Assembly: GCA_016710165.1 (NCBI GenBank)
Contig: JADJLJ010000001.1
Span: 2,232,001-2,296,000, forward strand
Direction of reading: 5' to 3'
Length of the DNA stretch: 64,000 nt
Source: Chitinophagaceae bacterium
Lineage (GTDB): Bacteria; Bacteroidota; Bacteroidia; Chitinophagales; Chitinophagaceae
Each line of letters starts with the position of its first letter. The stretch's first letter is position 1. Below, piece after piece: positions 24,129-33,129 of the stretch. The position numbers and the translations under genes are program-made. A model generated the notes under the pieces. That model was not told the DNA's origin, did not search any database, and saw nothing but the letters and a program-made list of their open reading frames with translations.

Positions 24129-24999
24129 TTGCCTGCACATCCGCATCTCCCGCCAGGTTATTCATTTGCCGCATGATATCATCATACCGGCCGGCAACAT
24201 ACCTGCTCAATGGCTTTACGGTATATCGTTTGGGGTTGGGCAAGCAGGCAGCGATCTGCGCCGCTTCTGCCATGGTCAGGTCTTTGGCGTTCTTATTAAA
24301 ATATTTTTTTGCGGCGGCCTGCACACCAAAAACGCCCCGGCCCATTTCGGCAATGTTGAGGTAGCGTTCCAGGATCGTTCTTTTTGACCAGCCTGTTTCA
24401 ATGGTGAATGTATAGAACATCTCCAGGCCCTTCCTGAATTTGCTTCTTCCCTGCCAGAGAAAGATATTCTTTGCTGTCTGCTGGCTGATGGTGCTGGCGC
24501 CGCGTACTTTACCCGGGTGCCGCTTATTGTATTTTATTGCCCGCTTGATGGCTTTCAGGTCAAACCCGTCGTGATCCGGGAACTGCTGATCTTCGCTGGC
24601 TATTACCGCTAATTTTATGTTTGGCCCCATCTCATCAAAGCCAATATAATCCCTTGACAGGCCATTTCCCTGCAGCAAACTTCCTGCCTGTGTGAGCGTA
24701 AGGGGAGGATTGAATACAAAACCAAGCAGGAAATAAAAGAAGGAGAGGATGTATATGGTGTAAAAAAGATCCCACACAAAGAAGGTTATTTTTTTTACCC
24801 TCCTGTTTTTCCGCAGCCAGAAATAATATACAAGCGCAATCACCGCCACCCCCGAGATCAGTATCAGCAGGTTTTGTTTACTGTCCTTTATCTCGATGGC
24901 TTCTGAAAGATCTGCAAAAACAAAGAACAGGAACCAGCTTACATGGATGATAAGAATACCCAGGAATATTCTTTTTATCCAATTCCATGTTTTTTTCAT
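24118..24999 (-). CDS. mtgA: Monofunctional biosynthetic peptidoglycan transglycosylase
   Basis: 293 residues from MKKTWNWIKR (ATG at 24999; the frame opens 8 codons earlier). Three N-terminal membrane segments precede a GT51 domain: the catalytic Glu in VIASEDQQFPDHDGFDLKAI, GASTISQQTAKNIFLWQGRS, ETGWSKRTILERYLNIAEMGRGVFGVQAAAKKYFNK and AALIAACLPNPKRY-like end motif. It polymerises lipid II glycan strands and has no transpeptidase domain. The extra membrane helices at the N-terminus are more than the single anchor of E. coli MtgA. Confidence 0.9.
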   Translation of the reverse strand: MKKTWNWIKRIFLGILIIHVSWFLFFVFADLSEAIEIKDSKQNLLILISGVAVIALVYYFWLRKNRRVKKITFFVWDLFYTIYILSFFYFLLGFVFNPPLTLTQAGSLLQGNGLSRDYIGFDEMGPNIKLAVIASEDQQFPDHDGFDLKAIKRAIKYNKRHPGKVRGASTISQQTAKNIFLWQGRSKFRKGLEMFYTFTIETGWSKRTILERYLNIAEMGRGVFGVQAAAKKYFNKNAKDLTMAEAAQIAACLPNPKRYTVKPLSRYVAGRYDDIMRQMNNLAGDADVQAITR

Positions 25000-25031
25000 C
25001 CGTGGTGGTTTAGGTTGCTGCAATATAAAGA

Positions 25032-25589
25032 TTAACCCTTTTTATTGCTCATGTTCATGTACACCAGCCTGTATTTTTTACCAATGATCATGGCGCCCCC
25101 GTTCTTTCTTCCTTTTGCCATAAAGTAACCGATCGTTCCCAGGCCAACAGAAGCCAGCAGGAGCGGGGCACTGAACTTACTCCGGTCGGCAATATATACC
25201 ACGCCGCTTGCCAGGGTAAGCAGCACTCCGCCGCTAAGCAATGCAGCACCGCTGCCCCTGGTATTGAAGTTTGTTCTTTCCTTCCGTCCGATGGCTGCCA
25301 CCTGGTTGTAGTGGTACGTATAGTGATAACTTCCAAGTGTATCAATAATATAGGTGCCGATGGTGGTAGGCTGGTAGCGGATGATGAACTCCTGCAAAAA
25401 CAGCGTGTCGTTCTTAATGCCGTTGATGGTTGCATTTATGAAAGAACCCCTGTCTGTGGTAAACGCAATATTGCCCCCGCTGTAAAAGGTCTCTATTGTT
25501 TTGTTTTTCTTTTTCAGCAGGATGAAATCGGCAGATTGGGCAAAGGAAGCGACCTGGATAAAAAGCAGTATCGGCAGTAAAAATTTCAT
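25032..25589 (-). CDS. Secreted or membrane protein of unknown function
   Basis: 185 residues. Signal peptide MKFLLPILLFIQVASFAQS. A domain of short strands follows (DFILLKKKNKTIETFYSGGNIAFTTDRGSFINATINGIKNDTLFLQEF), a pattern common in uncharacterised Bacteroidota envelope proteins. Two hydrophobic stretches come near the C-terminus (GAALLSGGVLLTLASGVVYIA and FSAPLLLASVGLGTIGYFM). It lies 32 bases upstream of mtgA on the same strand and may be cotranscribed with it. Confidence 0.65.
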   Translation of the reverse strand: MKFLLPILLFIQVASFAQSADFILLKKKNKTIETFYSGGNIAFTTDRGSFINATINGIKNDTLFLQEFIIRYQPTTIGTYIIDTLGSYHYTYHYNQVAAIGRKERTNFNTRGSGAALLSGGVLLTLASGVVYIADRSKFSAPLLLASVGLGTIGYFMAKGRKNGGAMIIGKKYRLVYMNMSNKKG

Positions 25590-25634
25590 GCAGCAAAATA
25601 AACCGGTGGATTTTTTACTTCCTAATGAAGGATG

Positions 25635-26294
25635 TTAATCTTTTATCAATGTATAAATGATGCCGGCGAGTATCACCACCCCAAACACCAGGTATAATAT
25701 CCCCGAAATGCGGTTGATGAGCAGTATCACCCGGTCGCTCAGCCTTTTACCGATATAACCGGCACCCATCACCTTACCCACATCTGCCAGGATGGTCACT
25801 CCAAGGCAGGTGGAAAAAATGATGATGCGGTCGTGTAAAGAATAAACAGAAGCGAGGGAAGCAGCCATCAGCACCCAAAATGAGATCACGGCAGGGTTAA
25901 GGGTGTTAATGATAAAACCGGAACTCAGGATGGCAAAATAGTTTGTCCGTTTTCCTGCAGGGGTGATCTCGTCGCCGGCAATTTCAGCTGGTTCCTGCAG
26001 GCGGCGGGGCTCTATTTTTTTCAAAAAAGCAAAATAAATACCCATGCCTATCAAAAAACAGCAGCCGGCAATGCCAATGGGTATTTTAAAATCCAGCAAA
26101 ACCTTTATCGCCTCGCTGAAGCCATTACTGAGAACCACCCAGATAATATCGCTTAACCAGACACCGGCAATAAAACTAAAACCGCCCCGCCTGCCATGGT
26201 TGATGCTTTGCTTGATGGTGGTGAATATGACAGGGCCTACCGAAAAGATCAGCAGCAAACCGATTGCAAGTCCTTTTAAAACCACATCAACCAT
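25635..26294 (-). CDS. LysE-family transporter
   Basis: 219 residues, about six membrane helices. The N-terminal LKGLAIGLLLIFSVGPVIFTTIKQSINHGRRGGFSFIAGVWLSDIIWVVL is the characteristic LysE/RhtB start. The C-terminal helices (VISFWVLMAASLA, RIIIFSTCLGVTILADVGKVMGAGYIGKRLS, IYLVFGVVILAGI) agree. These proteins export amino acids or related compounds; the substrate is unknown. The upstream region has a 25-base inverted repeat (26313-26337) close enough to be an operator. Confidence 0.85.
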   Translation of the reverse strand: MVDVVLKGLAIGLLLIFSVGPVIFTTIKQSINHGRRGGFSFIAGVWLSDIIWVVLSNGFSEAIKVLLDFKIPIGIAGCCFLIGMGIYFAFLKKIEPRRLQEPAEIAGDEITPAGKRTNYFAILSSGFIINTLNPAVISFWVLMAASLASVYSLHDRIIIFSTCLGVTILADVGKVMGAGYIGKRLSDRVILLINRISGILYLVFGVVILAGIIYTLIKD

Positions 26295-26312
26295 GCGCTA
26301 AATGTAAGAAAG

Positions 26313-26485
26313 GATTCTTAGAAGTTGTCTAAGAATCAATTTTTCGTTTCCCATCTTGCGGTTGGTGAGGACAGCAACCGCGGCAGAACATCGTGGCTGC
26401 TGTCCTCACCGGCCACGTTTTCAATTATTGAAAACCCTTGTTCTCAGCAACGTCTCCGATAGGGATGTTGCGTAATGCCGAGACG
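26313..26485. repeat. Run of four inverted repeats in a non-coding region
   Basis: Within the 390-base gap between the LysE gene and the beta-barrel gene lie four consecutive inverted repeats. GATTCTTAGA/TCTAAGAATC (26313-26337, 10-bp stem, loop 5, followed by a T-run). GGTGAGGACAGCA/TGCTGTCCTCACC (26364-26410, 13-bp stem around an inner CCGCG/CGTGG pair). GTTTTCAAT/ATTGAAAAC (26417-26435, loop of one). CGTCTC/GAGACG (26451-26485). All outer arms are perfect. It could be a structured RNA, a nested repeat element, or a transposon remnant. 26486-26684 shows nothing convincing. Confidence 0.7.
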
Positions 26486-26684
26486 AAACTTCTTCAGCCT
26501 TACTTAGAGAGACATTGCCTGAAAAACCAGATACACTATTCTTATTATAAATCATTTAACATTTCAGACAAAATCAGTAAGGCTATTTGCCGTTTAAAGA
26601 AAAACGCACCAAATGGATACAATGCTACCCGATTAATTACCTCAACGCTGCTTTCATTTCATAATCCGTAAAAAAGAGTACCAT

Positions 26685-27431
26685 TTGAAAGCAAAAAGAA
26701 AGATCCTGGTCATTGTATCATTCCTTTTAATCATTGCCGGTAAAAGCCAGGCCCAGTTCTATAAAGACATGAGCATCGGCCTCAATGCAGGAATGTATGT
26801 TTACCAGGGCGACCTTACCCCGGACCCGCTGGGTTCTTTCCGGACCATAAAGCCGGGCCTGTCCCTGTTCGCAAAAAAGCCCATCAACCATTTCCTGGCT
26901 GCCAGGCTGCACATGAGTTTTGCCAGCCTGCAAGGCAACGACAGCCGTTACAGCAAACCCGATTACCGGCAGCAGCGTAACTTTTATTTCTTCACTCCGT
27001 TAATGGAATTTTCCGGGCAATTGGTATGGAATATACGGGGAAGGAATTATGACGACTATGGGATACAACCCTATGTTTTCACCGGGGCTGGCGTTTCTTT
27101 TGTAAGGGTACAAAAAGATTACAGCCGGATGAATGCCGCTTATTTCGGCGAGTCATCAGATATATATGCCGGGCTTGTTGCCGATGATGCACACGGGACT
27201 TCGCCCGCCCTGTTATCTGTTCCGGTTGGTGTGGGGGCAGAATACCCGCTATCCGAACGGTTTTCTATAAACCTTGAAACCTCGTACCGGTTCATTTTTA
27301 CCGATTACTTAGACGGATTCAGTCAATCAGCCAACCCAAAGTTGAAAGATCACTACCACAGCACTTCCGCAGGGTTAATATATAAGTTTGGAAAAAAGAA
27401 AAAGGGCATTGGCTGCCCCTCTGTAAATTAA
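26685..27431 (+). CDS. DUF6089-like outer-membrane beta-barrel protein
   Basis: 248 residues from a TTG start. Signal peptide (KILVIVSFLLIIAGKSQAQ). The first strand IGLNAGMYVYQGDLTPDPLGSFRTIKPGLSLFAKKPINHFLAARLHMSF follows the pattern of Bacteroidota DUF6089/PorT-like barrels, with later strands IQPYVFTGAGVSFVRV, ALLSVPVGVGAEYPLSERFSINLETSYRFIFTDYLDG and the closing HSTSAGLIYKFGKK. Located in the outer membrane; role unknown. Convergent with the GH3 gene. Confidence 0.8.
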   Translation: MKAKRKILVIVSFLLIIAGKSQAQFYKDMSIGLNAGMYVYQGDLTPDPLGSFRTIKPGLSLFAKKPINHFLAARLHMSFASLQGNDSRYSKPDYRQQRNFYFFTPLMEFSGQLVWNIRGRNYDDYGIQPYVFTGAGVSFVRVQKDYSRMNAAYFGESSDIYAGLVADDAHGTSPALLSVPVGVGAEYPLSERFSINLETSYRFIFTDYLDGFSQSANPKLKDHYHSTSAGLIYKFGKKKKGIGCPSVN

Positions 27432-27458
27432 ACATCTATGAAACAGGTAAAAGAAAAA

Positions 27459-28994
27459 TTATGCCACGGTTTCCTTTTGAAGGAACTGTTCCCAGTCTTC
27501 AAGCATTTTCCCTTTAAGCACCCGTGGAAACTTATGCTGGCCCCCCACTTTTCCCTTGACTTTCATAAAGTCCATAAAGGTCTTTTCGGGCAACACTTTC
27601 ACCAGCACATCCTTTAATGCATGCCGGCGTTCCACTTCATAGTCGTCATTCAGTTCCTTCAGTTTTGAATCAATGCGGCGGCGCAGGTCATCCGCATCGG
27701 CTTTATCGTCGGTAGCCACATACCACTGGTGGGCAAAGAAGTTGCCATAGGGGATACCCGCCACAGTAAACTCGGGGATAAAGATATTCAGGTCGTCGCT
27801 GACCATTTCAATGGCCTTATTCATATTGTCAACACTCATGTGTTCGCCAACAAGGCTTAAGAAGTGTTTGGTACGGCCGGTGATGATGATCTCACTCCTT
27901 TCCCGGTCAACCAGCCTTACCGTATCGCCAATGGCATAACGCCATGCCCCGGCATTGGTGCTGATGAGGATGGCATAATCCCTGTTCTCCTCTATTTCGT
28001 GTATCATGTATGCTTCCGGGTCTTCCACCATATTTCCCTCGCTGTCGAAATTCTTTTCGTCAAAGGGAATGAATTCAAAGAACACATTATTGTTGAGCGC
28101 CAGGTGCATACCGGGGGCATCCTGCCGGTTCTGGTAAGCCAGGAAACCTTCACTGGCCAGGTAGGTCTCAATATACGTGATGGGCTTTCCCAGTATTTTC
28201 TCAAATCCTTTTTTATACGGCTCCAGCGCCACTCCGCCATGAACATAAAAAGCCAGGTTGGGCCATAATTCATGAATATTCTTCAGATTGTACTTCTCAA
28301 TGATCTTTTCCATGCACAACTGCAGCCAGGCGGGCACCCCCACAATAAAACCGATGTCCCAGTTGGGCGCATTGTTCACCACTTCTTCCAGCTTGGTAGC
28401 CCAGTCTTTTACTTTAGCAATTTTTTTTCCGGGCTTATAAAGTCCCAGCCCCTGGAACCAGAACGGGATATTCTTTTGCTGGATACCGCTCAGGTCGCCG
28501 GCAAAATAGGTTGGGCCTTTTTGCAACTGTGTGCTGCCTCCTAAAATAAGCCAGCCTTTTCCCACAGCACTTTTGGGAACATTCTCGTACTTGGTCAAAC
28601 TCAGCAACTGTTTAAAACTGGTGATGGTATTGCTGCGTATCAGGTCTTTGGTGATGGGTATGTATTTGCTGGTGGCATCGCTGGTACCGCTGCTGAGGGC
28701 AAAATATTTTATCACACCCGGCCAGCATACATCCGGGATCCCTTCTTTGGTCTTATACCACCAGGAGTCGTATAACTTGTTGTAATCGTATGCCGGGACC
28801 AGTTGCTGGAATTTTTTCCCGGGGTGGCTGCTCAGGAGAATATCATCAAATCGGTAGCGCTGTCCGAATTCGGTGAACCTTGCCTTGCGGAGAAGTTTTT
28901 TCAGCACCTTTATCTGCTGCCTCCGGGGATCGCTGATGGGAATATTGAGCGCCCGCGCAATGGATTTTGGAAGTTTGATGTCAAATATCGCCAT
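27459..28994 (-). CDS. GH3-family acyl-acid-amido synthetase-like protein (copy 1)
   Basis: 511 residues. The GH3 adenylation motifs are present: YFALSSGTSDATSKYIPIT (ATP loop), FYVHGGVALEPYKKGFEK, YIETYLASEGFLAYQ, and the C-terminal region around YRYAIGDTVRLVDRERSEIIITGRTKHFLSLVGEHMS. GH3 proteins in plants conjugate amino acids to jasmonate or auxin; the bacterial relatives are common in Bacteroidota with unknown substrates. A second copy lies at 51307-52827 beside lptB and fabG. Confidence 0.92.
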   Translation of the reverse strand: MAIFDIKLPKSIARALNIPISDPRRQQIKVLKKLLRKARFTEFGQRYRFDDILLSSHPGKKFQQLVPAYDYNKLYDSWWYKTKEGIPDVCWPGVIKYFALSSGTSDATSKYIPITKDLIRSNTITSFKQLLSLTKYENVPKSAVGKGWLILGGSTQLQKGPTYFAGDLSGIQQKNIPFWFQGLGLYKPGKKIAKVKDWATKLEEVVNNAPNWDIGFIVGVPAWLQLCMEKIIEKYNLKNIHELWPNLAFYVHGGVALEPYKKGFEKILGKPITYIETYLASEGFLAYQNRQDAPGMHLALNNNVFFEFIPFDEKNFDSEGNMVEDPEAYMIHEIEENRDYAILISTNAGAWRYAIGDTVRLVDRERSEIIITGRTKHFLSLVGEHMSVDNMNKAIEMVSDDLNIFIPEFTVAGIPYGNFFAHQWYVATDDKADADDLRRRIDSKLKELNDDYEVERRHALKDVLVKVLPEKTFMDFMKVKGKVGGQHKFPRVLKGKMLEDWEQFLQKETVA

Positions 28995-29037
28995 CTGCAG
29001 TTATAAAGGTTAAAGTGAGCAAATATAGTTAAAAACA

Positions 29038-29082
29038 CCTCACCCCAACCCCTCTCCCTTAAGAGATGGGAAGGGGGTGAGG
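29038..29082. repeat. Long CCTCACCCC..GGGGTGAGG hairpin before the S46 peptidase
   Basis: CCTCACCCC and CCCCTCTCCC pair with GGGAAGGGGGTGAGG across the loop TTAAGAGAT. It belongs to the CCCCT-rich intergenic repeat group of this window and lies 90 bases upstream of the peptidase ATG. Confidence 0.7.
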
Positions 29083-29171
29083 TTCAATAGCGAAACTGAT
29101 ATAATTCATAAAAAGGGCGGGACGGCCGTATCTAAAAAATGAGTAGGTTTGTCATCCAAAAATAAAACTAT

Positions 29172-31334
29172 ATGAAAAGGATTTTAATTGCTGTCGTGTT
29201 ATCAATCAGCGTATTTAAAGCCAGTGCCGATGAAGGTATGTGGTTACCCATGTTGCTTGGCCAGCAGGTGTACAACGACATGGTGAAAAGAGGACTCAAA
29301 CTCACCAAAGAACAACTTTATTCCATCAACAGATCGTCCTTAAAAGACGCCATCATCATTTTTGGCGGCGGCTGTACAGGTGAAATTGTAAGCAGCCAGG
29401 GATTGATATTCACCAACCACCACTGTGGGTATGGGGCCATATCAGCAGCCAGCACAGTGGAGCATAATTATTTAAGGGATGGATTTTATGCCTATAACAA
29501 GGACCAGGAATTAAAAAGCCAGCTAACCGTTCAGTTCCTCGACCGGATCGTGGACGTTACCAAAGAAGTAGAAGAAGGGGTGAAGGGCCTTGCCTGGGCT
29601 GACCGCGTTAAAAAACTGCCGGAGGTTTATAAATCCATCACCGATAAAGTGGCCGACAAAGAGAACGGGCTGACCGGGAGGATATACAGCATGTTCAAAG
29701 GAAACCAGTACATCATGTATGTGTACAAAATATACCGTGACATCCGCCTGGTAGGTGCACCACCAGAAAGTGTGGGCAAGTTTGGCGGCGATACCGACAA
29801 CTGGGAATGGCCCCGTCATACCGGTGATTTTTCTGTCTTCCGGGTATATACCGGCAAAGATGGCAAGCCGGCCGATTACAGCAAAGACAATGTGCCCCTG
29901 AAGCCAAAACATTTTTTACCGGTAAGCATCAAAGGTTTTAAAGACGGCGATTATGCCATGATCTATGGTTATCCCGGCAGCACCAACCGCTATGAGACCA
30001 GCTACGGTATCAAACTGAAAAATGAAATTGAGAACCCTGCATTGGTTGGTTTGCGTGACATGCGCCTGAAGTACATGTACGAACAAATGATAAAAGACCC
30101 CGCCGTGAAATTAAAACTGGCAGATAACTATGCCGGCGTTGCCAACTACTGGAAATTCTTCGACGGCGAAACAAAACAACTGGTCAAGTTCAATACCTAC
30201 GGGCAAAAGCAGGATTATGAGAACCGGTTCAATGCCTGGGCAAAGGGAAAACCCGAATATGAGAATATTCTGGCTGAGTATGCAAAGAACTATGCGGCCT
30301 GGACCCCTTACAGCAAACACCGCCAGTATATCAACGAAGGCATTGTTGGCTCCCCGCTGATCGCTGCTGCCGGCGGACTTATTTCTTTAGAAGATAAGCT
30401 GCTCAAGAACAATACAGCAGCTGCCGATATTAAAAAAGCAACCGATGCAGCCACCGCAAACCGCAAAGGCTTTTTAGAACATGAAGACCTTCCCAGTGAT
30501 GAGAAGATACTGGCTGCTGTTTGCATGATGTTTTACAACGATGTGGATAAGAGCCAGCACCCCATTGGTTTTTACGAAGGACTTAAAGCCAGCTACGGCG
30601 ACCTGAAAGAGGAAGCCACCTATAAGAAATGGGCGCATGACGTGTTTACAAAGACCCTGTTGCTCGACGACGCCAAATGGAATGCCTTTGTGGCAAACCC
30701 GGATGGCGCTGTGCTGCAGGCCGACCCGGCATTTGCCTTTGCATCGGCTTTTATTAAGAATTACAATACCAAGTATTCCCCCCTCTACACGGCGTTCGTT
30801 AACAAGAATAATGAACTGGGCCGCAGCTATATGAAGGGCATCATGGAAATGAACCCGGCTGCCGTGAACAAGATGTATCCCGATGCAAACTTCAGCATGC
30901 GGGTGAGTTATGGCAATGTAAAAAGTTACCGCCCCCGGGATGCGGTATTCTACGATTACGTGACCACCAGCAAGGGCATACTTGAAAAATACAAAGCAGG
31001 CGACTATGAATTTGACCTGCCTGCCAAACAGGTGGAGCTTTTGAAGAAAAAGGATTTTGGCCAGTATATCGACAAGCGTACCAATGACCTGGTTGTTGGT
31101 TTCATCACCACCAACGATATCACCGGCGGCAACTCCGGCTCCCCGGTCATTGATGCCAATGGTAATTTACTGGGACTTGCTTTTGACGGCAACTACGAAG
31201 CCCTCAGTCATAAGATCGCATTCGACAAAGACCTTAACCGCACCATTTGTGTGGACGTACGTTATGTGCTTTGGTGCATTGACAAACTGGGTGGTGCAAA
31301 GAATATTATTGATGAGTTGAAACTGGTGAGGTAA
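29172..31334 (+). CDS. S46-family dipeptidyl-peptidase (DPP7-like)
   Basis: 720 residues with a short signal peptide (MKRILIAVVLSISVFKASA). Catalytic triad: His in TNHHCG (83/84), Asp219 in HTGDF and Ser655 in GGNSGSP. The residue controlling P1 preference in the S46 family is Gly673 here (LAFDGN), as in DPP7 enzymes that favour hydrophobic residues, rather than the Arg of DPP11. It removes dipeptides from peptides in the periplasm and is characteristic of peptide-using Bacteroidota. Terminated at 31356-31388. Confidence 0.95.
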   Translation: MKRILIAVVLSISVFKASADEGMWLPMLLGQQVYNDMVKRGLKLTKEQLYSINRSSLKDAIIIFGGGCTGEIVSSQGLIFTNHHCGYGAISAASTVEHNYLRDGFYAYNKDQELKSQLTVQFLDRIVDVTKEVEEGVKGLAWADRVKKLPEVYKSITDKVADKENGLTGRIYSMFKGNQYIMYVYKIYRDIRLVGAPPESVGKFGGDTDNWEWPRHTGDFSVFRVYTGKDGKPADYSKDNVPLKPKHFLPVSIKGFKDGDYAMIYGYPGSTNRYETSYGIKLKNEIENPALVGLRDMRLKYMYEQMIKDPAVKLKLADNYAGVANYWKFFDGETKQLVKFNTYGQKQDYENRFNAWAKGKPEYENILAEYAKNYAAWTPYSKHRQYINEGIVGSPLIAAAGGLISLEDKLLKNNTAAADIKKATDAATANRKGFLEHEDLPSDEKILAAVCMMFYNDVDKSQHPIGFYEGLKASYGDLKEEATYKKWAHDVFTKTLLLDDAKWNAFVANPDGAVLQADPAFAFASAFIKNYNTKYSPLYTAFVNKNNELGRSYMKGIMEMNPAAVNKMYPDANFSMRVSYGNVKSYRPRDAVFYDYVTTSKGILEKYKAGDYEFDLPAKQVELLKKKDFGQYIDKRTNDLVVGFITTNDITGGNSGSPVIDANGNLLGLAFDGNYEALSHKIAFDKDLNRTICVDVRYVLWCIDKLGGAKNIIDELKLVR

Positions 31335-31355
31335 GAGGTTTATTGTGATTGAATT

Positions 31356-31388
31356 AAACCGCTCCAACGTATTGGGGCGGTTTTTTAT
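31356..31388 (+). terminator. Terminator of the S46 peptidase gene
   Basis: AAACCGCTCCAA (31356-31367), loop CGTA, TTGGGGCGGTTT (31372-31383), then TTTATT; one G-U pair. Confidence 0.88.
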
Positions 31389-31557
31389 TTCTTAGTGCCG
31401 GAGCTTCTCCGGTCATTTTTTCAATGTAACATTTATCACCAACCGCCTGCCCCCTGGCTGGTACTTTTGCTGCACCGGTCTTCCTGTTCCTTATTAAGCA
31501 AAACAGGGAAAGAACTGGTGGCAGATTACTGTACGGTTCATTTTAAAAAAACCATTA

Positions 31558-31871
31558 TGATCAATACATTAAAAAAACTACTGGGCATTGGCCCGAAAAC
31601 GAATTATGCCGAACTGGTAAGGCAGGGCGCCCTTATCATTGATGTACGAAGCAGGGGTGAATATGCCGGCGGGCACATTAAGGGTTCTGTCAACATTCCG
31701 GTTGATAAGCTCCGGAATAACTTCGGTAAACTGAAAGACAAGAACAAGCCAATCATCACCTGTTGTGCATCAGGTATGCGGAGCGCTTCGGCCAAAGGCC
31801 TGCTCAAGGCAAATGGTTACGGCGAAGTGTATAATGGCGGAAGCTGGGGAAGCCTGAAAAATAAACTGTAA
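31558..31871 (+). CDS. Rhodanese-like domain protein
   Basis: About 104 residues from the ATG at 31558; the upstream part of the open frame is not conserved-looking. Rhodanese fold marks: ALIIDVRSRGEYAGGHIKGSVNIPVDKLRNNF, then the active-site loop ITCCASGMRSASAKGLLKANGYGEVYNGGSW. The catalytic Cys is in the CASGMRS loop, preceded by another Cys. It transfers sulfur or senses it. Single domain, cytoplasmic. Confidence 0.9.
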
Positions 31872-31907
31872 GGAAACCGGAACGGGTGGTTTGTTTATCT
31901 TTAGCAC

Positions 31908-32426
31908 ATGCCAACCCTTAATATCGAATTTAAGGCAACTACCCGCCGGCTTGCAGAACTGGAAGCGCTGCTTCAGCAATACGATCCCTTATACATGGGA
32001 GAAGACCACCAGGTGGATACCTATTTCAATATTCCTTCCGGCCGTTTAAAACTACGGGAAGGTAATATTGAAAATGCACTGATCCATTACGAACGGGAAG
32101 ATACAGCCGGTGCCAAAGCCAGTCATGTTCTATTGTATCATCACAAGCCCGATAAAGCATTAAAGGATATCCTCATCAAGACGCTGGGTATAAAAGCCGT
32201 GGTAGATAAACGGCGGAAGATCTATTTCATTGAGAATGTAAAATTCCATTTTGATACCGTGGATGGCCTGGGAACATTTGTGGAAGTGGAGGCCATTGAT
32301 AAGGATGGAACGATCGGAAAAGAAAAGTTACAGATTCAATGTGAGAAATATGCTTCCTTGTTTGGCATTGCTGCGATGGATTATTGTTCGGGTTCCTATA
32401 GTGATATGATCTTGAAAAAAGTTTAA
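31908..32426 (+). CDS. CYTH-domain protein
   Basis: 172 residues. CYTH signature: IEFKATTRRLAELEALL (EXEXK-like start), HQVDTYFNIPSGRLKLRE, a basic KRRKIYFIENVKFHFDTVDGLGTFVEVEAIDKDG and a final helix. Members are class IV adenylate cyclases or triphosphatases that bind triphosphates in a tunnel. The single-domain bacterial form is often annotated class IV adenylate cyclase, but the substrate cannot be decided here. A TATCTTTA box lies four bases before the ATG. Confidence 0.87.
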   Translation: MPTLNIEFKATTRRLAELEALLQQYDPLYMGEDHQVDTYFNIPSGRLKLREGNIENALIHYEREDTAGAKASHVLLYHHKPDKALKDILIKTLGIKAVVDKRRKIYFIENVKFHFDTVDGLGTFVEVEAIDKDGTIGKEKLQIQCEKYASLFGIAAMDYCSGSYSDMILKKV

Positions 32427-32439
32427 TTTCTTTCTTTTA

Positions 32440-32522
32440 CCACAGATTTGCACAGATTGTTTTCACAGATTACACAGAATCTGTGGTTATCTGTGACCTT
32501 GATCTGTGGCCATCTGTGGTTA
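32440..32522. repeat. CACAGAT/ATCTGTG repeat cluster
   Basis: Several CACAGAT-type copies on the left and several ATCTGTG copies on the right make an imperfect 83-base hairpin between the CYTH and msrC genes. It abuts the TATCTTTG box at 32528-32535 just before msrC. Similar sequences recur in many Bacteroidota genomes. Confidence 0.8.
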
Positions 32523-32539
32523 AAACATATCTTTGCCCC

Positions 32540-33052
32540 ATGGCAGAAGACTTAACGATCATACAGGGAAGCAAAGCCGAGATTTATCAATCACTCATCC
32601 CTCAAATAAAAGGGTTATTATACGGTGAACCCGATCTCATTGCCAACCTGGCCAATGTTACCGCAGCACTTAAAGAGCAGTTCGGCTGGCTATGGGTGGG
32701 ATTTTACCTGGTGAAGCCTTCCCCCGCTGAAGTTTCGGAGGATAAAAACGAATTGGTGCTGGGACCCTTCCAGGGGCCGGTTGCCTGCACAAGAATAAAA
32801 AAGGGAAAAGGCGTTTGCGGAGCGGCCTGGCAAAAAGCAGAAACACTAATCGTTGATGACGTGGAAAAATTCCCCGGCCATATCGCCTGCAGCAGCTTAT
32901 CCAGGTCCGAGATCGTGGTACCCGTCATCCGTAATAATGAAGTGATTGCTGTGCTGGATGTGGACAGTGAATCGCTGGCCCAATTTGACGAAACGGACAA
33001 AAAGTATTTAGAAACGATTATAGAAGCGATTCCTTTTGCCCCTGTCCCCTAA
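32540..33052 (+). CDS. msrC: GAF-domain free methionine-(R)-sulfoxide reductase
   Basis: 170 residues from the ATG at 32540, four bases after a TATCTTTG box. A GAF domain with the fRMsr features FGWLWVGFYLV, LGPFQGPVACTRIKKGKGVCGAAW and HIACSSLSRSEIVVPVIRNNEVIAVLDVDSE. Cys in VCG and Cys in ACSS are the catalytic and resolving positions. It reduces free methionine-R-sulfoxide. The last residues FAPVP and the stop codon come from a CCCCTAAAGGGG repeat (33045-33058), so the native C-terminus may be trimmed. Confidence 0.9.
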   Translation: MAEDLTIIQGSKAEIYQSLIPQIKGLLYGEPDLIANLANVTAALKEQFGWLWVGFYLVKPSPAEVSEDKNELVLGPFQGPVACTRIKKGKGVCGAAWQKAETLIVDDVEKFPGHIACSSLSRSEIVVPVIRNNEVIAVLDVDSESLAQFDETDKKYLETIIEAIPFAPVP

Positions 33053-33058
33053 AGGGGA
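33045..33058. repeat. TCCCCTAAAGGGGA repeat at the msrC stop
   Basis: TCCCCT-AA-AGGGGA, overlapping the TAA stop of msrC. It shares its core with the terminal repeats of the rlmD insertion. Confidence 0.65.
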
Positions 33059-33129
33059 ACTTATATTGTTACACTATGATTTTATTCTGATAATAATAAA
33101 ATCATAGCTACCAAATAAAGAAAAGAGCT

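Noticed and set aside
26438..26671. 77-residue open frame before the DUF6089-like gene
   Set aside because: It begins in the hairpin region, has no family likeness, and runs through AT-rich non-coding sequence.
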